Assembly (NCBI GenBank): GCA_023229725.1
Contig: JALNYR010000114.1
Location: 1 to 8,505, forward strand
Source of the DNA: Dehalococcoidia bacterium
GTDB taxonomy: Bacteria > Chloroflexota > Dehalococcoidia > GIF9 > AB-539-J10
Reading direction: 5' to 3'
DNA length: 8,505 nucleotides
The notes under the pieces are model-generated. The model saw only the letters and a program-made list of their open reading frames with translations, did not search any database and was not told where the DNA came from. This document shows, one piece after another, positions 1-5,970 of the stretch. Within the stretch, counting starts at the first letter, position 1, and each line of letters begins with the position of its first letter. The position numbers were made by a program, and so were the translations under genes.

Positions 1-1
1 A

Positions 2-166
2 CGTGGGAAACGCGCCAGAGTGGAGATATGGAATTCGGAGCAGGCGCAGGAGTACATCGACATGGGGGTTCGTGATTTCAACGTCGGCGTGGACCTGCTT
101 GCCATCTGCGAACACTGCAAGCGGAATGGCGGCGGCGTGCGCGAGTTGCTCTCGAAGAAGGGGTAG
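2..166 (+). CDS. HpcH/HpaI-type aldolase, C-terminal end (partial)
   Basis: The frame is open from the left edge to a TAG at 164-166 and gives the last 54 residues of a protein that begins outside the window. The visible stretch includes YIDMGVRDFNVGVDLLAICEHC, split here as YIDMGVRDFNVGVD followed by LLAICEHC. It matches the C-terminal pattern of the HpcH/HpaI aldolase / citrate lyase beta-like family: a helix, then a 'G-[VF]-x-x-[FV]-x-x-G-x-D' strand that forms the last strand of the TIM barrel, then a closing helix. Known members are class II metal-dependent aldolases that cleave 2-keto-3-deoxy acids to pyruvate and an aldehyde. The metal ligands and catalytic residues lie upstream of the window, so the substrate cannot be named. 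The Cys-rich gene at 233 follows after 66 nt on the same strand and may share its transcript. The family call is moderately sure because it rests on about 54 residues. Confidence 0.65.
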   Translation, partial: RGKRARVEIWNSEQAQEYIDMGVRDFNVGVDLLAICEHCKRNGGGVRELLSKKG

Positions 167-232
167 GTTCAGAACCTCGGGATGCGCGACCGGACAGCGG
201 GTCGGATACGTCTTAATACCGGAGGTGAACCA

Positions 233-532
233 GTGACGATTGCGGAGATCTGTCCTTGCGTCAACGTGGGATGCCCCAATCGCGGGCAGTGCGACAAGTG
301 CGTCAGCCGCCACGCGCGCCTCGGCACCCTGAACTACTGCTCCTTCTACACGCTCCTGCCTGTGCTGCAGCAGGCCATCGCCGCGGACCCGGCATCTCCC
401 GCCGCGAACGTGCTGCGCGGCATCACCGAGCGCCGACTGGAGGTGAACGCCGAACTGGCGCAGAAGAACGCCCTTTCGGAGGACACTCTGGCGGACCTTC
501 GCAAGAAGGTGGCAGAGTACAGCGACTTCTAG
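233..532 (+). CDS. small cysteine-rich protein of unknown function
   Basis: The gene encodes 99 residues from a GTG start at 233. An in-frame ATG at 182 exists, but a strong GGAGG at 221-225 sits 7 nt before the GTG, and the extra N-terminal residues look like non-coding sequence. The N-terminal third carries a compact motif with Cys 7, 9, 14, 20, 23 and 36 plus His27 (pattern C-P-C-x4-C-P-x4-C-x2-C-x3-H-x8-C). The remainder (about 38-99) is free of Cys and looks helical and charged. The motif resembles short Cys-rich proteins of anaerobic bacteria and archaea with a 'CPC-N-CP-G-C-x2-C' core. I infer a zinc or iron-sulfur knuckle, but no function is established. There is no signal peptide or membrane segment, so it should be cytoplasmic. 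It lies 66 nt behind the aldolase end and may be in the same transcription unit. Confidence 0.75.
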   Translation: MTIAEICPCVNVGCPNRGQCDKCVSRHARLGTLNYCSFYTLLPVLQQAIAADPASPAANVLRGITERRLEVNAELAQKNALSEDTLADLRKKVAEYSDF

Positions 533-544
533 TCCTAGTCTATG

Positions 545-595
545 GTTCGCTCTGACTTCGGCGAGAAGGTCAGTCCGGCGACGCCCGAAGCGAAC
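545..595 (+). other. imperfect inverted repeat between the Cys-rich and lipoprotein genes
   Basis: GTTCGCT at 545-551 is mirrored by AGCGAAC at 589-595. Between them, GACTTC and GAAGGTC (about 553-570) could form a smaller bulged hairpin. There is no T-run after either structure, so this is not a canonical intrinsic terminator. It may be a weak or factor-assisted transcription end, or chance. Confidence 0.25.
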
Positions 596-677
596 AATGC
601 GGGCATAGGCTGTTGAACCGGCATCCCCGGTCTGCCACAATGCGTCGGGCGCTTGTGGGTAGCTGCGCACTAATACG

Positions 678-1556
678 ATGGGAACCAGAACGGTACGAGC
701 GACAGCACTGGCCATGCTTGCGGTGGCGCTCTCGATGGGCGGATGCGTCGAGGACAGCGAACCGCTTCAAGCCCCCGCTCCACAGCCGATGCTCACGGTC
801 TCTCCTGCGAGCGTCACCCTTGCTGCGACTGTGGGCCAGCCGGGGCCCGATGCGGTCGTTCGTATCGACGCCTCGAATGTTGCGTCAGACCTCGCCTGGT
901 ACGCCGCGAGCGATGCGGCCTGGCTGAGCCTGCTCCCCCCAACCGGCGTACTCCGTTCGAGCTCCGCCGACCTCTCGCTGAGGGTGTCGACTGACGGTCT
1001 AGGGCCCGGACGCTACGCGACCACGATGTCTGTCACCATTGAAGGAATCGCCGGCGTTCTCGCGACTGTGCCGGTCACCGTGGAGATGCAGTCCCCCGAG
1101 GACCCCGAAGTCGTGGCCGCTCGCACGTTCTGGGAGTCAGGGAGCTATCGGTCCTATTGGGGTCTGAGGGCGCCGGGGGACGTGAGGGCCACGCTGCTCG
1201 CCTATGCTTTCTCCGAGTACGGCTTTGGGGAGGTCGAGACAGTCCACGTCAAGGCCATCGACTTCGGCTACGTTCCCGAGCAGTACGTGCGCCCTGTTGC
1301 GCGGGCGCGCTGTGAGGTCAGCTTCATCGTGCGGGAGGGACTCAAGGGTGCGGAATGGGAGGAGGGCATACGGCAGTTCACCCGACACAGGGGTGAGGTC
1401 GACGTGATCCTGCAAGTGGAGCCAGGGCCGTACAGCACGGACCGCAACGGGTGGAGCGTCGTCGACCTGCAGAACCGCACGATTACCAGTACTTCGACCA
1501 GCGTGAGCAACTCGGACAGTGCCGGCGATGGTTCCGACTGTGGATGCGACGATTGA
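678..1556 (+). CDS. secreted lipoprotein with BACON-like domain and Cys/Asp-rich tail
   Basis: The product has 292 residues. Residues 1-22 form a lipoprotein signal peptide (Arg at 4 and 7, hydrophobic core LAMLAVALS) ending in MGGC, with Cys23 as the likely lipidated residue. Met at the -3 position of the lipobox is less usual than Leu. A Pro-rich linker (about 30-37) leads to a domain at about 38-138 with BACON / Ig-like features: 'LTVSPASVTLAATVG', 'WLSLLPPTG', and 'LSLRVSTDGLGPGRYATTMSVT'. Such domains are beta-sandwiches common in extracellular bacterial proteins. Residues about 145-270 form a second region without a clear family; a 'GWSVVDL' segment near its end is reminiscent of NTF2-like lipoproteins, which is only an inference. 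The C-terminus is a Ser/Thr/Asp-rich tail ending DCGCDD. The start was chosen because it gives a complete signal peptide; the ribosome binding site is weak. The binding partner or substrate is unknown. Confidence 0.8.
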   Translation: MGTRTVRATALAMLAVALSMGGCVEDSEPLQAPAPQPMLTVSPASVTLAATVGQPGPDAVVRIDASNVASDLAWYAASDAAWLSLLPPTGVLRSSSADLSLRVSTDGLGPGRYATTMSVTIEGIAGVLATVPVTVEMQSPEDPEVVAARTFWESGSYRSYWGLRAPGDVRATLLAYAFSEYGFGEVETVHVKAIDFGYVPEQYVRPVARARCEVSFIVREGLKGAEWEEGIRQFTRHRGEVDVILQVEPGPYSTDRNGWSVVDLQNRTITSTSTSVSNSDSAGDGSDCGCDD

Positions 1557-1584
1557 GCCTGGCTGGGGCTCCAACTGTCGTCGC

Positions 1585-1605
1585 ATGCCGGCTGGAGAGC
1601 GGCAT
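1585..1605 (+). terminator. possible weak hairpin terminator after the lipoprotein gene
   Basis: ATGCCG at 1585-1590 and CGGCAT at 1600-1605 form a perfect 6-bp stem with a 9-nt loop, 28 nt past the lipoprotein stop. The sequence after it (CTTCCGAG) is not a T-run, so termination would be inefficient at best. Confidence 0.25.
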
Positions 1606-1787
1606 CTTCCGAGTTCCGGGGACACCTCACTGGTCTCGCGCGGCAACGCGGTCGACTCTGCACCCGGACGCAAAGCACATCAGAGGCCGGCGACCGTCAG
1701 CGCGGGCGAAGAGGGGCAGATTAGCACGTCACAGGTGGTACACTGGCCGCATTCCCTGATTTCTTTGTGTGACAGCCCGTTCTCCTT

Positions 1788-1817
1788 CAGGGAGGTCTCA
1801 CGTCGAGAGCATCCCTG
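1788..1817 (+). other. leader hairpin just before the acetyltransferase ribosome binding site
   Basis: CAGGGA at 1788-1793 pairs with TCCCTG at 1812-1817. An inner TCTC/GAGA stem closes around the loop ACGTC. The structure ends five nucleotides before GGAG at 1822-1825. It could be a leader structure of the acetyltransferase mRNA or chance. Confidence 0.35.
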
Positions 1818-1835
1818 TGACGGAGTAACGCCGAC

Positions 1836-2468
1836 ATGCTGATAGCGCTTGACCGGAGGGACGTGGGGCAGGCTGCCGAAGTGTGTGCCGCCGCCTTCTA
1901 CGAGGGGCCCTACACCAGGTTCCTGTTCCCTGACCCGCGCGACCGCGACCGCTATATGCGCCCCAGGTTCCAGCGCATGTTGCTGCACGCAATCCTCTAC
2001 GGCGAACTCTACGCCACCAGCGAGAAGGTTGAGGGTGTCATGTCACTCTTGCCACACCCGCCGGCACGAGTCAGCCTGTGGAGGCGACTCAGGGTGAGGG
2101 ACCTGCGCAGCATCCGCTACGCCCGTCCGGTCCAGGAACGTGTCGCAGTCGGGGCGGCGTACCTGACGGAGCGACGGAAGCACCACATGCCCGGCCCGCA
2201 CATGATGCTGGAGACGCTGGTCGTACGCCCTGAGCTGCAGGGCAGGGGATTCGGCACCGGGCTTCTCCGACACGCCCTCGCACGGGCAGACGCCGAACAG
2301 CTTCCGCTCTACCTTGACACGTTCGCGCTCAACAGCGTCGAGATGTACCGCCGCTTCGGCTTCCATGTCATCGAAGAGGGCCGGATCCGCGGCATGGACA
2401 GCCCGGTGTACCTCATGTCACGGCAGCCTCAGGCCCCGGCAATGTGCGGTCAGCAACCGGACATCTGA
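1836..2468 (+). CDS. GNAT-family N-acetyltransferase
   Basis: The product has 210 residues. The ATG at 1836 has GGAG at 1822-1825, 10 nt upstream. GNAT features are clear. The N-terminal segment (1-60) fits the first strand and helices ('RDVGQAAEVCAAAFYEGPYTRFLFPD'-type, short parts only). Motif A sits at about 125-152, where 'LETLVVRPELQGRGFGTGLL' contains the acetyl-CoA pyrophosphate loop Q135-G-R-G-F-G-T-G142. The later 'LDTFALNSVEMYRRFGF' at 160-176 is the typical motif B with Tyr171 in the position of the common general acid. These enzymes transfer an acetyl group from acetyl-CoA to an amine; the acceptor cannot be read from sequence. The long loop at about 76-120 between the early strands and motif A varies within the family. 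The gene is convergent with yifB and appears to stand alone. Confidence 0.9.
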   Translation: MLIALDRRDVGQAAEVCAAAFYEGPYTRFLFPDPRDRDRYMRPRFQRMLLHAILYGELYATSEKVEGVMSLLPHPPARVSLWRRLRVRDLRSIRYARPVQERVAVGAAYLTERRKHHMPGPHMMLETLVVRPELQGRGFGTGLLRHALARADAEQLPLYLDTFALNSVEMYRRFGFHVIEEGRIRGMDSPVYLMSRQPQAPAMCGQQPDI

Positions 2469-2550
2469 GGACCGGGCACCGGCGGCCGTGGTTTCGATTC
2501 GGCACCTGACAGTGGGGCAAGCGCGAGAATCCCGGGACACTGCGGATATC

Positions 2551-2574
2551 GGCGCTCCGTCGACACACCGCGCC
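2551..2574. other. weak inverted repeat between convergent genes
   Basis: GGCGC at 2551-2555 and GCGCC at 2570-2574 flank a 14-nt loop in the 117-bp space between the convergent acetyltransferase and yifB genes. No T-run is present on either strand, so I do not call a terminator. Confidence 0.2.
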
Positions 2575-2585
2575 CCATCGCCACC

Positions 2586-4103
2586 CTAGTCCCCCTCACG
2601 CTTGCGGTACTGCAGCGCCTCGGCAATGTGGGGCGTGTCAATCAGGTCCGCGCCGTCGAGGTCGGCGATGGTGCGGCCGACCTTCAGCACACGGTGGTAG
2701 GCACGCGCGGAGAGGTGTAGCTGGCGCATCGCCGTGTTGAGCACCTCGCGACCTCTCGGCGTGAGGCGGCAGAACTCGCCGACGTCCTTCGCCGTCATGT
2801 CCGAGTTGCAGGTGGCCTTGCCGGCGGCGAGCCGCTCCAGCTGAATCCGGGCCGCCTTGCTGACGCGGTCACGGACAGCGGCAGATGTCTCGCCGTGCCC
2901 CTCACCTGTCAGCTTGTCGTAGTCGACCCGCGGCACCTCGACGAAGATGTCGATGCGGTCCATGAGGGGACCGCTAACACGCTTGCGGTAGCGGAGGATG
3001 TCGGAGAGAGAGCAGTGACACTCCTTCAGCGGGTCGCCGTAGTGTCCGCACGGACAGGGGTTCATCGCCCCCACGAGCATGAAGCTCGCCGGAAAGGTCA
3101 CGCTGCCCTGCGCACGACTCACCGTCACGTGGCGGTCCTCCATCGGCTGGCGCAGCGACTCGAGCGTCGCGTGCCCGAACTCGGGGAACTCGTCCAGGAA
3201 CAGCACGCCTCGATGACTCAGGCTTATCTCGCCAGGCCGGGGTGATTGTCCGCCGCCGACGAGCCCCGCATTCGAGATGGTGTAGTGCGGCGACCTGAAA
3301 GGCCGCTCGATAACGAGCGACTGCCCCCGTGCGAGCATGCCGGTGACGCTGAAGACCTTGGTGACCTCCAGAGCTTCTCCGTGCGTCAGCGGTGGGAGTA
3401 TCGTGGGCAGCGCGCGGGCGAGCATCGTCTTGCCGCTTCCGGGCGGTCCCGCCATGAGCAGGTTGTGCCTGCCCGCGGCGGCGACCTCGAGCGCCCGCTT
3501 GGCGTGCTCCTGCCCCTTGACGTACGTGAGGTCGAAGGACTCCTCCGGCGCGGGAGCAGGAGTCGAAACAACCGCAGGCGGCTCGGGCAGGTACACCTCG
3601 CCCTTGAGAAAGGCGACGAGCTGCGCCAGCGACTCCGGTGCACACACCTGCACGCCGCCGGTCACCGACGCCTCCGCGTGGTCTTCGAGCGGCACGCAGA
3701 CACGGGCCTTGCCCGCATCCCGCGCGACCGTCACCATCGGCAGGATGCCATGCGTGTGCCGCAGCCGTCCGTCGAGCGACAGCTCCCCGAGGAAAACCGT
3801 GTCGCGCACGTCGGCGCGCAACTGGTCGGAGCTCATCAGCAACCCGATGGCGATGGCGAGGTCGTACGCGGGGCCTTCCTTCTTGAGGTCGGCCGGCGCC
3901 AGGTTCACCGTGATGCGCTTCGACGGGAAACGGAAGCCGGAGTTGCGGATGGCGGAGCGAACCCGCTCGCGCGCCTCCTGCACTGCCTTGTCAGGCAGGC
4001 CGACCACGGCGAAGGAGGGAAGACCGGTGGAGATGTCCACCTCCACCTCGACGAGTGCGCCGTCGAGTCCGACGACGGCGCAGCTCATGACCTTGGCAAG
4101 CAT
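2586..4103 (-). CDS. yifB: YifB/ComM-type Mg-chelatase-like AAA+ ATPase
   Basis: The product has 505 residues, the usual length for YifB/ComM. The order is complete: an N-terminal LonC-like domain (about 1-170, starting MLAKVMSCAVVGLDG as in the family), an AAA+ Mg-chelatase domain (about 190-395), and a C-terminal helical domain (about 405-503). Walker A is GPPGSGKT at 219-226, Walker B is LFLDE at 301-305, a sensor-like N349 follows, and R383 in 'GPLMDRIDIFVEV' is a likely arginine finger. Cys350, 352, 362 and 364 ('CPC' and 'CHC') form the conserved metal-binding insertion. ComM of Vibrio and Haemophilus is a hexameric branch-migration helicase that extends heteroduplexes during natural transformation; the homologue's role elsewhere is less certain. 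The ATG lies 21 nt after the acpS stop. The nearest GA-rich ribosome binding site (GAGAGG) overlaps that stop and is rather far at 15 nt, suggesting translational coupling with acpS. Confidence 0.95.
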   Translation of the reverse strand: MLAKVMSCAVVGLDGALVEVEVDISTGLPSFAVVGLPDKAVQEARERVRSAIRNSGFRFPSKRITVNLAPADLKKEGPAYDLAIAIGLLMSSDQLRADVRDTVFLGELSLDGRLRHTHGILPMVTVARDAGKARVCVPLEDHAEASVTGGVQVCAPESLAQLVAFLKGEVYLPEPPAVVSTPAPAPEESFDLTYVKGQEHAKRALEVAAAGRHNLLMAGPPGSGKTMLARALPTILPPLTHGEALEVTKVFSVTGMLARGQSLVIERPFRSPHYTISNAGLVGGGQSPRPGEISLSHRGVLFLDEFPEFGHATLESLRQPMEDRHVTVSRAQGSVTFPASFMLVGAMNPCPCGHYGDPLKECHCSLSDILRYRKRVSGPLMDRIDIFVEVPRVDYDKLTGEGHGETSAAVRDRVSKAARIQLERLAAGKATCNSDMTAKDVGEFCRLTPRGREVLNTAMRQLHLSARAYHRVLKVGRTIADLDGADLIDTPHIAEALQYRKREGD

Positions 4104-4124
4104 CGCGGCTAGCGACCGCCTCTC

Positions 4125-4484
4125 TCAGTTCCCAAGCGCCACCGCCACGGCATATTCCTTGCTGTCCGAGAGGCTCACCGCGATGGAAGTGATGCCGACG
4201 GCCTGCGCCCTCTCGGCCGCACGGCCGTGCAAGAAGAGGACAGGCTTGCCTCGCTCGTCCGAGAGTATCTCGATGTCATGCCAGCCGACTCCGCGCACGC
4301 CGGTGCCGAGCACCTTCATCACGGCTTCCTTGGCCGCGAAGCGAGTGGCAAGCGACGACGTGCGGTCGCGGTACTTCGCTATCTCGCGCTCGGTGTAGAC
4401 GCGGCGCAGGAAGCGGTCGCCGAAGCGTTCTACAGCCTCCGCGATGCGGGGTATCTCAATGATGTCGACGCCTATCTCTGCCAC
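4125..4484 (-). CDS. acpS: holo-[acyl-carrier-protein] synthase
   Basis: The product has 119 residues from a GTG at 4484, matching the usual AcpS length of about 115-130. It transfers 4'-phosphopantetheine from CoA to a serine of apo-ACP, activating it for fatty-acid synthesis in the cytosol. The signature is intact: 'EIGVDIIEIPRI' at the N-terminus with the Mg-binding Asp, 'FLRRVYTEREIAKY', and 'RFAAKEAVMKVLG' with the second metal-ligand Glu, followed by 'WHDIEIL' and 'GKPVLFLHG'. The reading frame stays open far upstream (to 5222), but that part lies antisense to the PLP-enzyme gene and is not AcpS-like. The start is uncertain: GTG 4484 and TTG 4496 are both possible, and neither has a good Shine-Dalgarno (TTGGA precedes the GTG by 7 nt). 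GTG puts the Asp at residue 7, typical of the family. It is followed closely by yifB. Confidence 0.93.
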   Translation of the reverse strand: MAEIGVDIIEIPRIAEAVERFGDRFLRRVYTEREIAKYRDRTSSLATRFAAKEAVMKVLGTGVRGVGWHDIEILSDERGKPVLFLHGRAAERAQAVGITSIAVSLSDSKEYAVAVALGN

Positions 4485-4500
4485 CGTGACGTCCAAGGGA

Positions 4501-4518
4501 GGCGCGCTGCCGCGCGCC
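4501..4518 (-). promoter_or_regulatory. perfect GC hairpin just upstream of acpS start
   Basis: GGCGCGC at 4501-4507 and GCGCGCC at 4512-4518 form a perfect 7-bp stem with a 4-nt loop. In the acpS mRNA it would lie 16 nt before the GTG start, or 4 nt before the TTG alternative, where a ribosome binding site would be expected. It could limit translation of acpS; there is no T-run, so termination is unlikely. Confidence 0.35.
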
Positions 4519-4565
4519 CGGTCTCTGCGCCGGTCCGGAGGGAGCCGACACGACGCAAGTGAGCT

Positions 4566-4594
4566 ATGGTAACAGGGCCACTCCCGGCGGACAA
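4566..4594 (-). promoter_or_regulatory. candidate sigma-70-type promoter for acpS-yifB
   Basis: On the - strand TTGTCC (4594-4589) and TACCAT (4571-4566) are separated by exactly 17 bp. Each matches the consensus at four of six positions. The predicted transcript start would be about 70 nt before acpS. It is the best candidate between the divergent genes but weak. Confidence 0.25.
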
Positions 4595-4643
4595 CCTGTC
4601 CGCGTAGGACTGCACCGACAACCGCTGCGTCCCCCTCAGCAGA

Positions 4644-4690
4644 CACAGCCATGGTATCATCGCGGTGAACCGCGACAGGCACAGCCATGG
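4644..4690 (+). repeat. 11-nt direct repeat carrying two ATGs, with palindrome between
   Basis: CACAGCCATGG occurs at 4644-4654 and again at 4680-4690; the second copy contains the start codon of the threonine-synthase-like gene. The offset is 36 nt, so both ATGs are in one frame. The first opens a five-codon ORF (MVSSR) that stops at TGA 4666-4668. Between the copies, CGCGGT/ACCGCG (4661-4666 and 4669-4674) is an inverted repeat with a 2-nt centre. Confidence 0.6.
4652..4660 (+). promoter_or_regulatory. candidate extended -10 promoter for the PLP-enzyme gene
   Basis: TGG directly before TATCAT (4655-4660) makes an extended -10 element (TGnTATAAT-like, five of six in the hexamer). No -35 hexamer is recognisable at 16-18 bp, as is common for extended -10 promoters. 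The transcript would start near 4667 and give a leader of about 20 nt before the ATG at 4687. Confidence 0.3.
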
Positions 4691-5859
4691 AACACAACCC
4701 ACCGTCCGCATCGCCTCGATTCACCATCACGTGCCAGGCGTGCGGCGCCCGCGTCCCGGCCGAACCGTGGGCGTGGAGACACGCGTGTGGAGGCACGCTC
4801 CAACTCGACGTGGCCGTCGACGCCGCGCAGATCCGCGCCTGCCGCGACAACGCCGCGCGGCGCCTGGCGCGGTTCGCACCGGTGCTGCCACTCCGACACC
4901 CGCCGGCGACCACCATCGGCGACACACCGCTCTCCTTCGAAGAAGTCGACGGCATCCGGGTCGCATTCAAACTCGAGTACCTCAATCCCGGCGGTTCGTT
5001 CAAAGACCGGGGGGCATACGTGACCGTCTCGCGCTGCGCCGAGCTGGGATTCGACTCAATCGTCGTTGACTCGTCCGGCAACGCCGGGGTGGCGACCGCC
5101 TTCATGGGTCGACGGCTCGGCCTCACGGTGGATGTGTTTCTACCTGCCTCCACGCCCGATGGGAAGAAGCGACTGCTGCGGCTTCTTGGCGCCACGCTGC
5201 ACGAGGTCGCGGGCGACCGCATGACCGTGCACGCCGCAGCGCTCGACGCCGTGCACGGCGGAGCTGCCTACGCCGGCCACTGGTGGCAGCCGTACTTCGC
5301 TCACGGAGTGAAGACGATGGCATACGAGGTTGTCGAAGAACTCGGCCACATCGACATGGTCTTCGCCCCTGTCGGAGCCGGCACCGTCATCCTCGGCCTG
5401 CATCGGGGTTTCGCCGAACTGCACGCTGCCGGGCTTGTGGCGACCATGCCGCAACTTGTAGCTGCGCAGGCCGCAGGGTTCTCACCAGTGTGCGTCGAAC
5501 TGGGCATCCCGTCGATGCAGGAGCAGCGGTCGCACCTGGCCGACGCCATCGCTATTACAGACCCGCCCCGCAAACGCGAGATGGCCGCCGTCGTGCGGCT
5601 GACCGGCGGCTTCGGCGTGGTGGTGAGCGACCCGGACATCACAGCAGCATTGCGCTGGCTCGCGGACCGGGGCTACATCGTCGAACCGACGAGCGCCGTT
5701 CCCGTCGCCGCCCTTTTCAAGGCGATGGCAGACAGCCGCGTTTCGCCCGGCAGCACCGTCCTTATCCCGCTGACAGGCACCGGCATGAAGGTCCTCGACG
5801 AGCTGGACGAGGTCGTCGGCGCCAGTCTCCACACGCCGCCCATGCCGCCTGAACGCTGA
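4687..5859 (+). CDS. threonine-synthase-like PLP enzyme (fold type II)
   Basis: The product has 390 residues. An N-terminal zinc-ribbon-like segment holds C16-x2-C19 and H32-x-C34-GG. The catalytic part follows: 'TTIGDTPL' at 75-82, then 'NPGGSFKDRGA' with PLP-binding Lys106, the phosphate/substrate loop 'SSGNAG' at 129-134, the glycine loop 'VGAGT' at 229-233, and 'LTGTGMK' at 362-368 near the PLP ring nitrogen. The 'GSFKDRG' and C-terminal 'TGxGxK' motifs point to the threonine synthase branch (O-phosphohomoserine to threonine) rather than threonine dehydratase or cysteine synthase. Related paralogues such as diaminopropionate ammonia-lyase or cysteate synthase cannot be excluded, so I give no symbol. 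No other thr gene is present. The ATG at 4687 has only a weak AGG seven nt upstream. An aspartate aminotransferase-type gene follows after 134 nt with its own promoter. Divergent from acpS. Confidence 0.85.
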   Translation: MEHNPPSASPRFTITCQACGARVPAEPWAWRHACGGTLQLDVAVDAAQIRACRDNAARRLARFAPVLPLRHPPATTIGDTPLSFEEVDGIRVAFKLEYLNPGGSFKDRGAYVTVSRCAELGFDSIVVDSSGNAGVATAFMGRRLGLTVDVFLPASTPDGKKRLLRLLGATLHEVAGDRMTVHAAALDAVHGGAAYAGHWWQPYFAHGVKTMAYEVVEELGHIDMVFAPVGAGTVILGLHRGFAELHAAGLVATMPQLVAAQAAGFSPVCVELGIPSMQEQRSHLADAIAITDPPRKREMAAVVRLTGGFGVVVSDPDITAALRWLADRGYIVEPTSAVPVAALFKAMADSRVSPGSTVLIPLTGTGMKVLDELDEVVGASLHTPPMPPER

Positions 5860-5903
5860 AGCACCCCAACCTTGCCACTTGTACCTTCGAACAACCTCAG
5901 CCA

Positions 5904-5937
5904 CACCCGGGACGACGCCAACGGCCGCGGTCGGGTG
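5904..5937 (+). other. GC-rich inverted repeat downstream of the threonine-synthase-like gene
   Basis: CACCCG at 5904-5909 and CGGGTG at 5932-5937 can form a 6-bp stem around a 22-nt GC-rich loop. No T-run follows; the next bases are GGATTGAC, which begin the aminotransferase promoter. It could be a weak transcription end or part of that gene's control region. Confidence 0.25.
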
Positions 5938-5940
5938 GGA

Positions 5941-5969
5941 TTGACACCGCCAGGTGTTTCGGAGAATAT
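5941..5969 (+). promoter_or_regulatory. promoter of the aminotransferase gene with overlapping operator-like repeat
   Basis: A consensus -35 hexamer TTGACA lies at 5941-5946. The -10 is less certain: GAGAAT (5962-5967, spacing 15) or GAATAT (5964-5969, spacing 17). ACACC at 5944-5948 and GGTGT at 5953-5957 form an inverted repeat around GCCA that overlaps the -35 element and the spacer, a common place for a repressor site. Confidence 0.45.
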
Positions 5970-5970
5970 G

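Larger units (their letters stand above)
1557..1835. other. intergenic region between lipoprotein and acetyltransferase genes
   Basis: This 279-nt stretch is the longest without a convincing gene. It holds a hairpin close to the lipoprotein stop and another just before the acetyltransferase ribosome binding site, both listed separately. The 6-mer TGTGAC occurs at 1768-1773 and 1816-1821, and its inverse GTCACA at 1728-1733. A TACACT at 1739-1744 could be a -10 element but has no -35 partner at a suitable distance. The ORFs crossing the region look like overlaps without a family match. Confidence 0.4.

Noticed and set aside
187..204. Small hairpin CGACC/GGTCG after the aldolase stop as a terminator
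   Set aside because: The stem is only 5 bp, no T-run follows, and the gap to the next gene is short, so read-through is more likely.
1137..1678. Two - strand frames opposite the lipoprotein gene
   Set aside because: The + strand frame has a signal peptide, lipobox and BACON-like domain; the antisense frames have none of these.
1739..1744. TACACT as a -10 element for the acetyltransferase gene
   Set aside because: No -35 hexamer lies at 16-18 bp upstream, and the distance to the start is nearly 100 nt.
3246..4398. Two long + strand frames (288 and 353 residues) over yifB and acpS
   Set aside because: They are shadows of the - strand genes, with Arg/Ser-rich composition and no recognisable domain.
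4485..5222. Long in-frame upstream extension of acpS (a 365-residue frame in total)
   Set aside because: It runs antisense to the well-supported PLP-enzyme gene, shows no AcpS-like or other family pattern, and AcpS is normally about 120 residues. High G+C keeps such frames open by chance.
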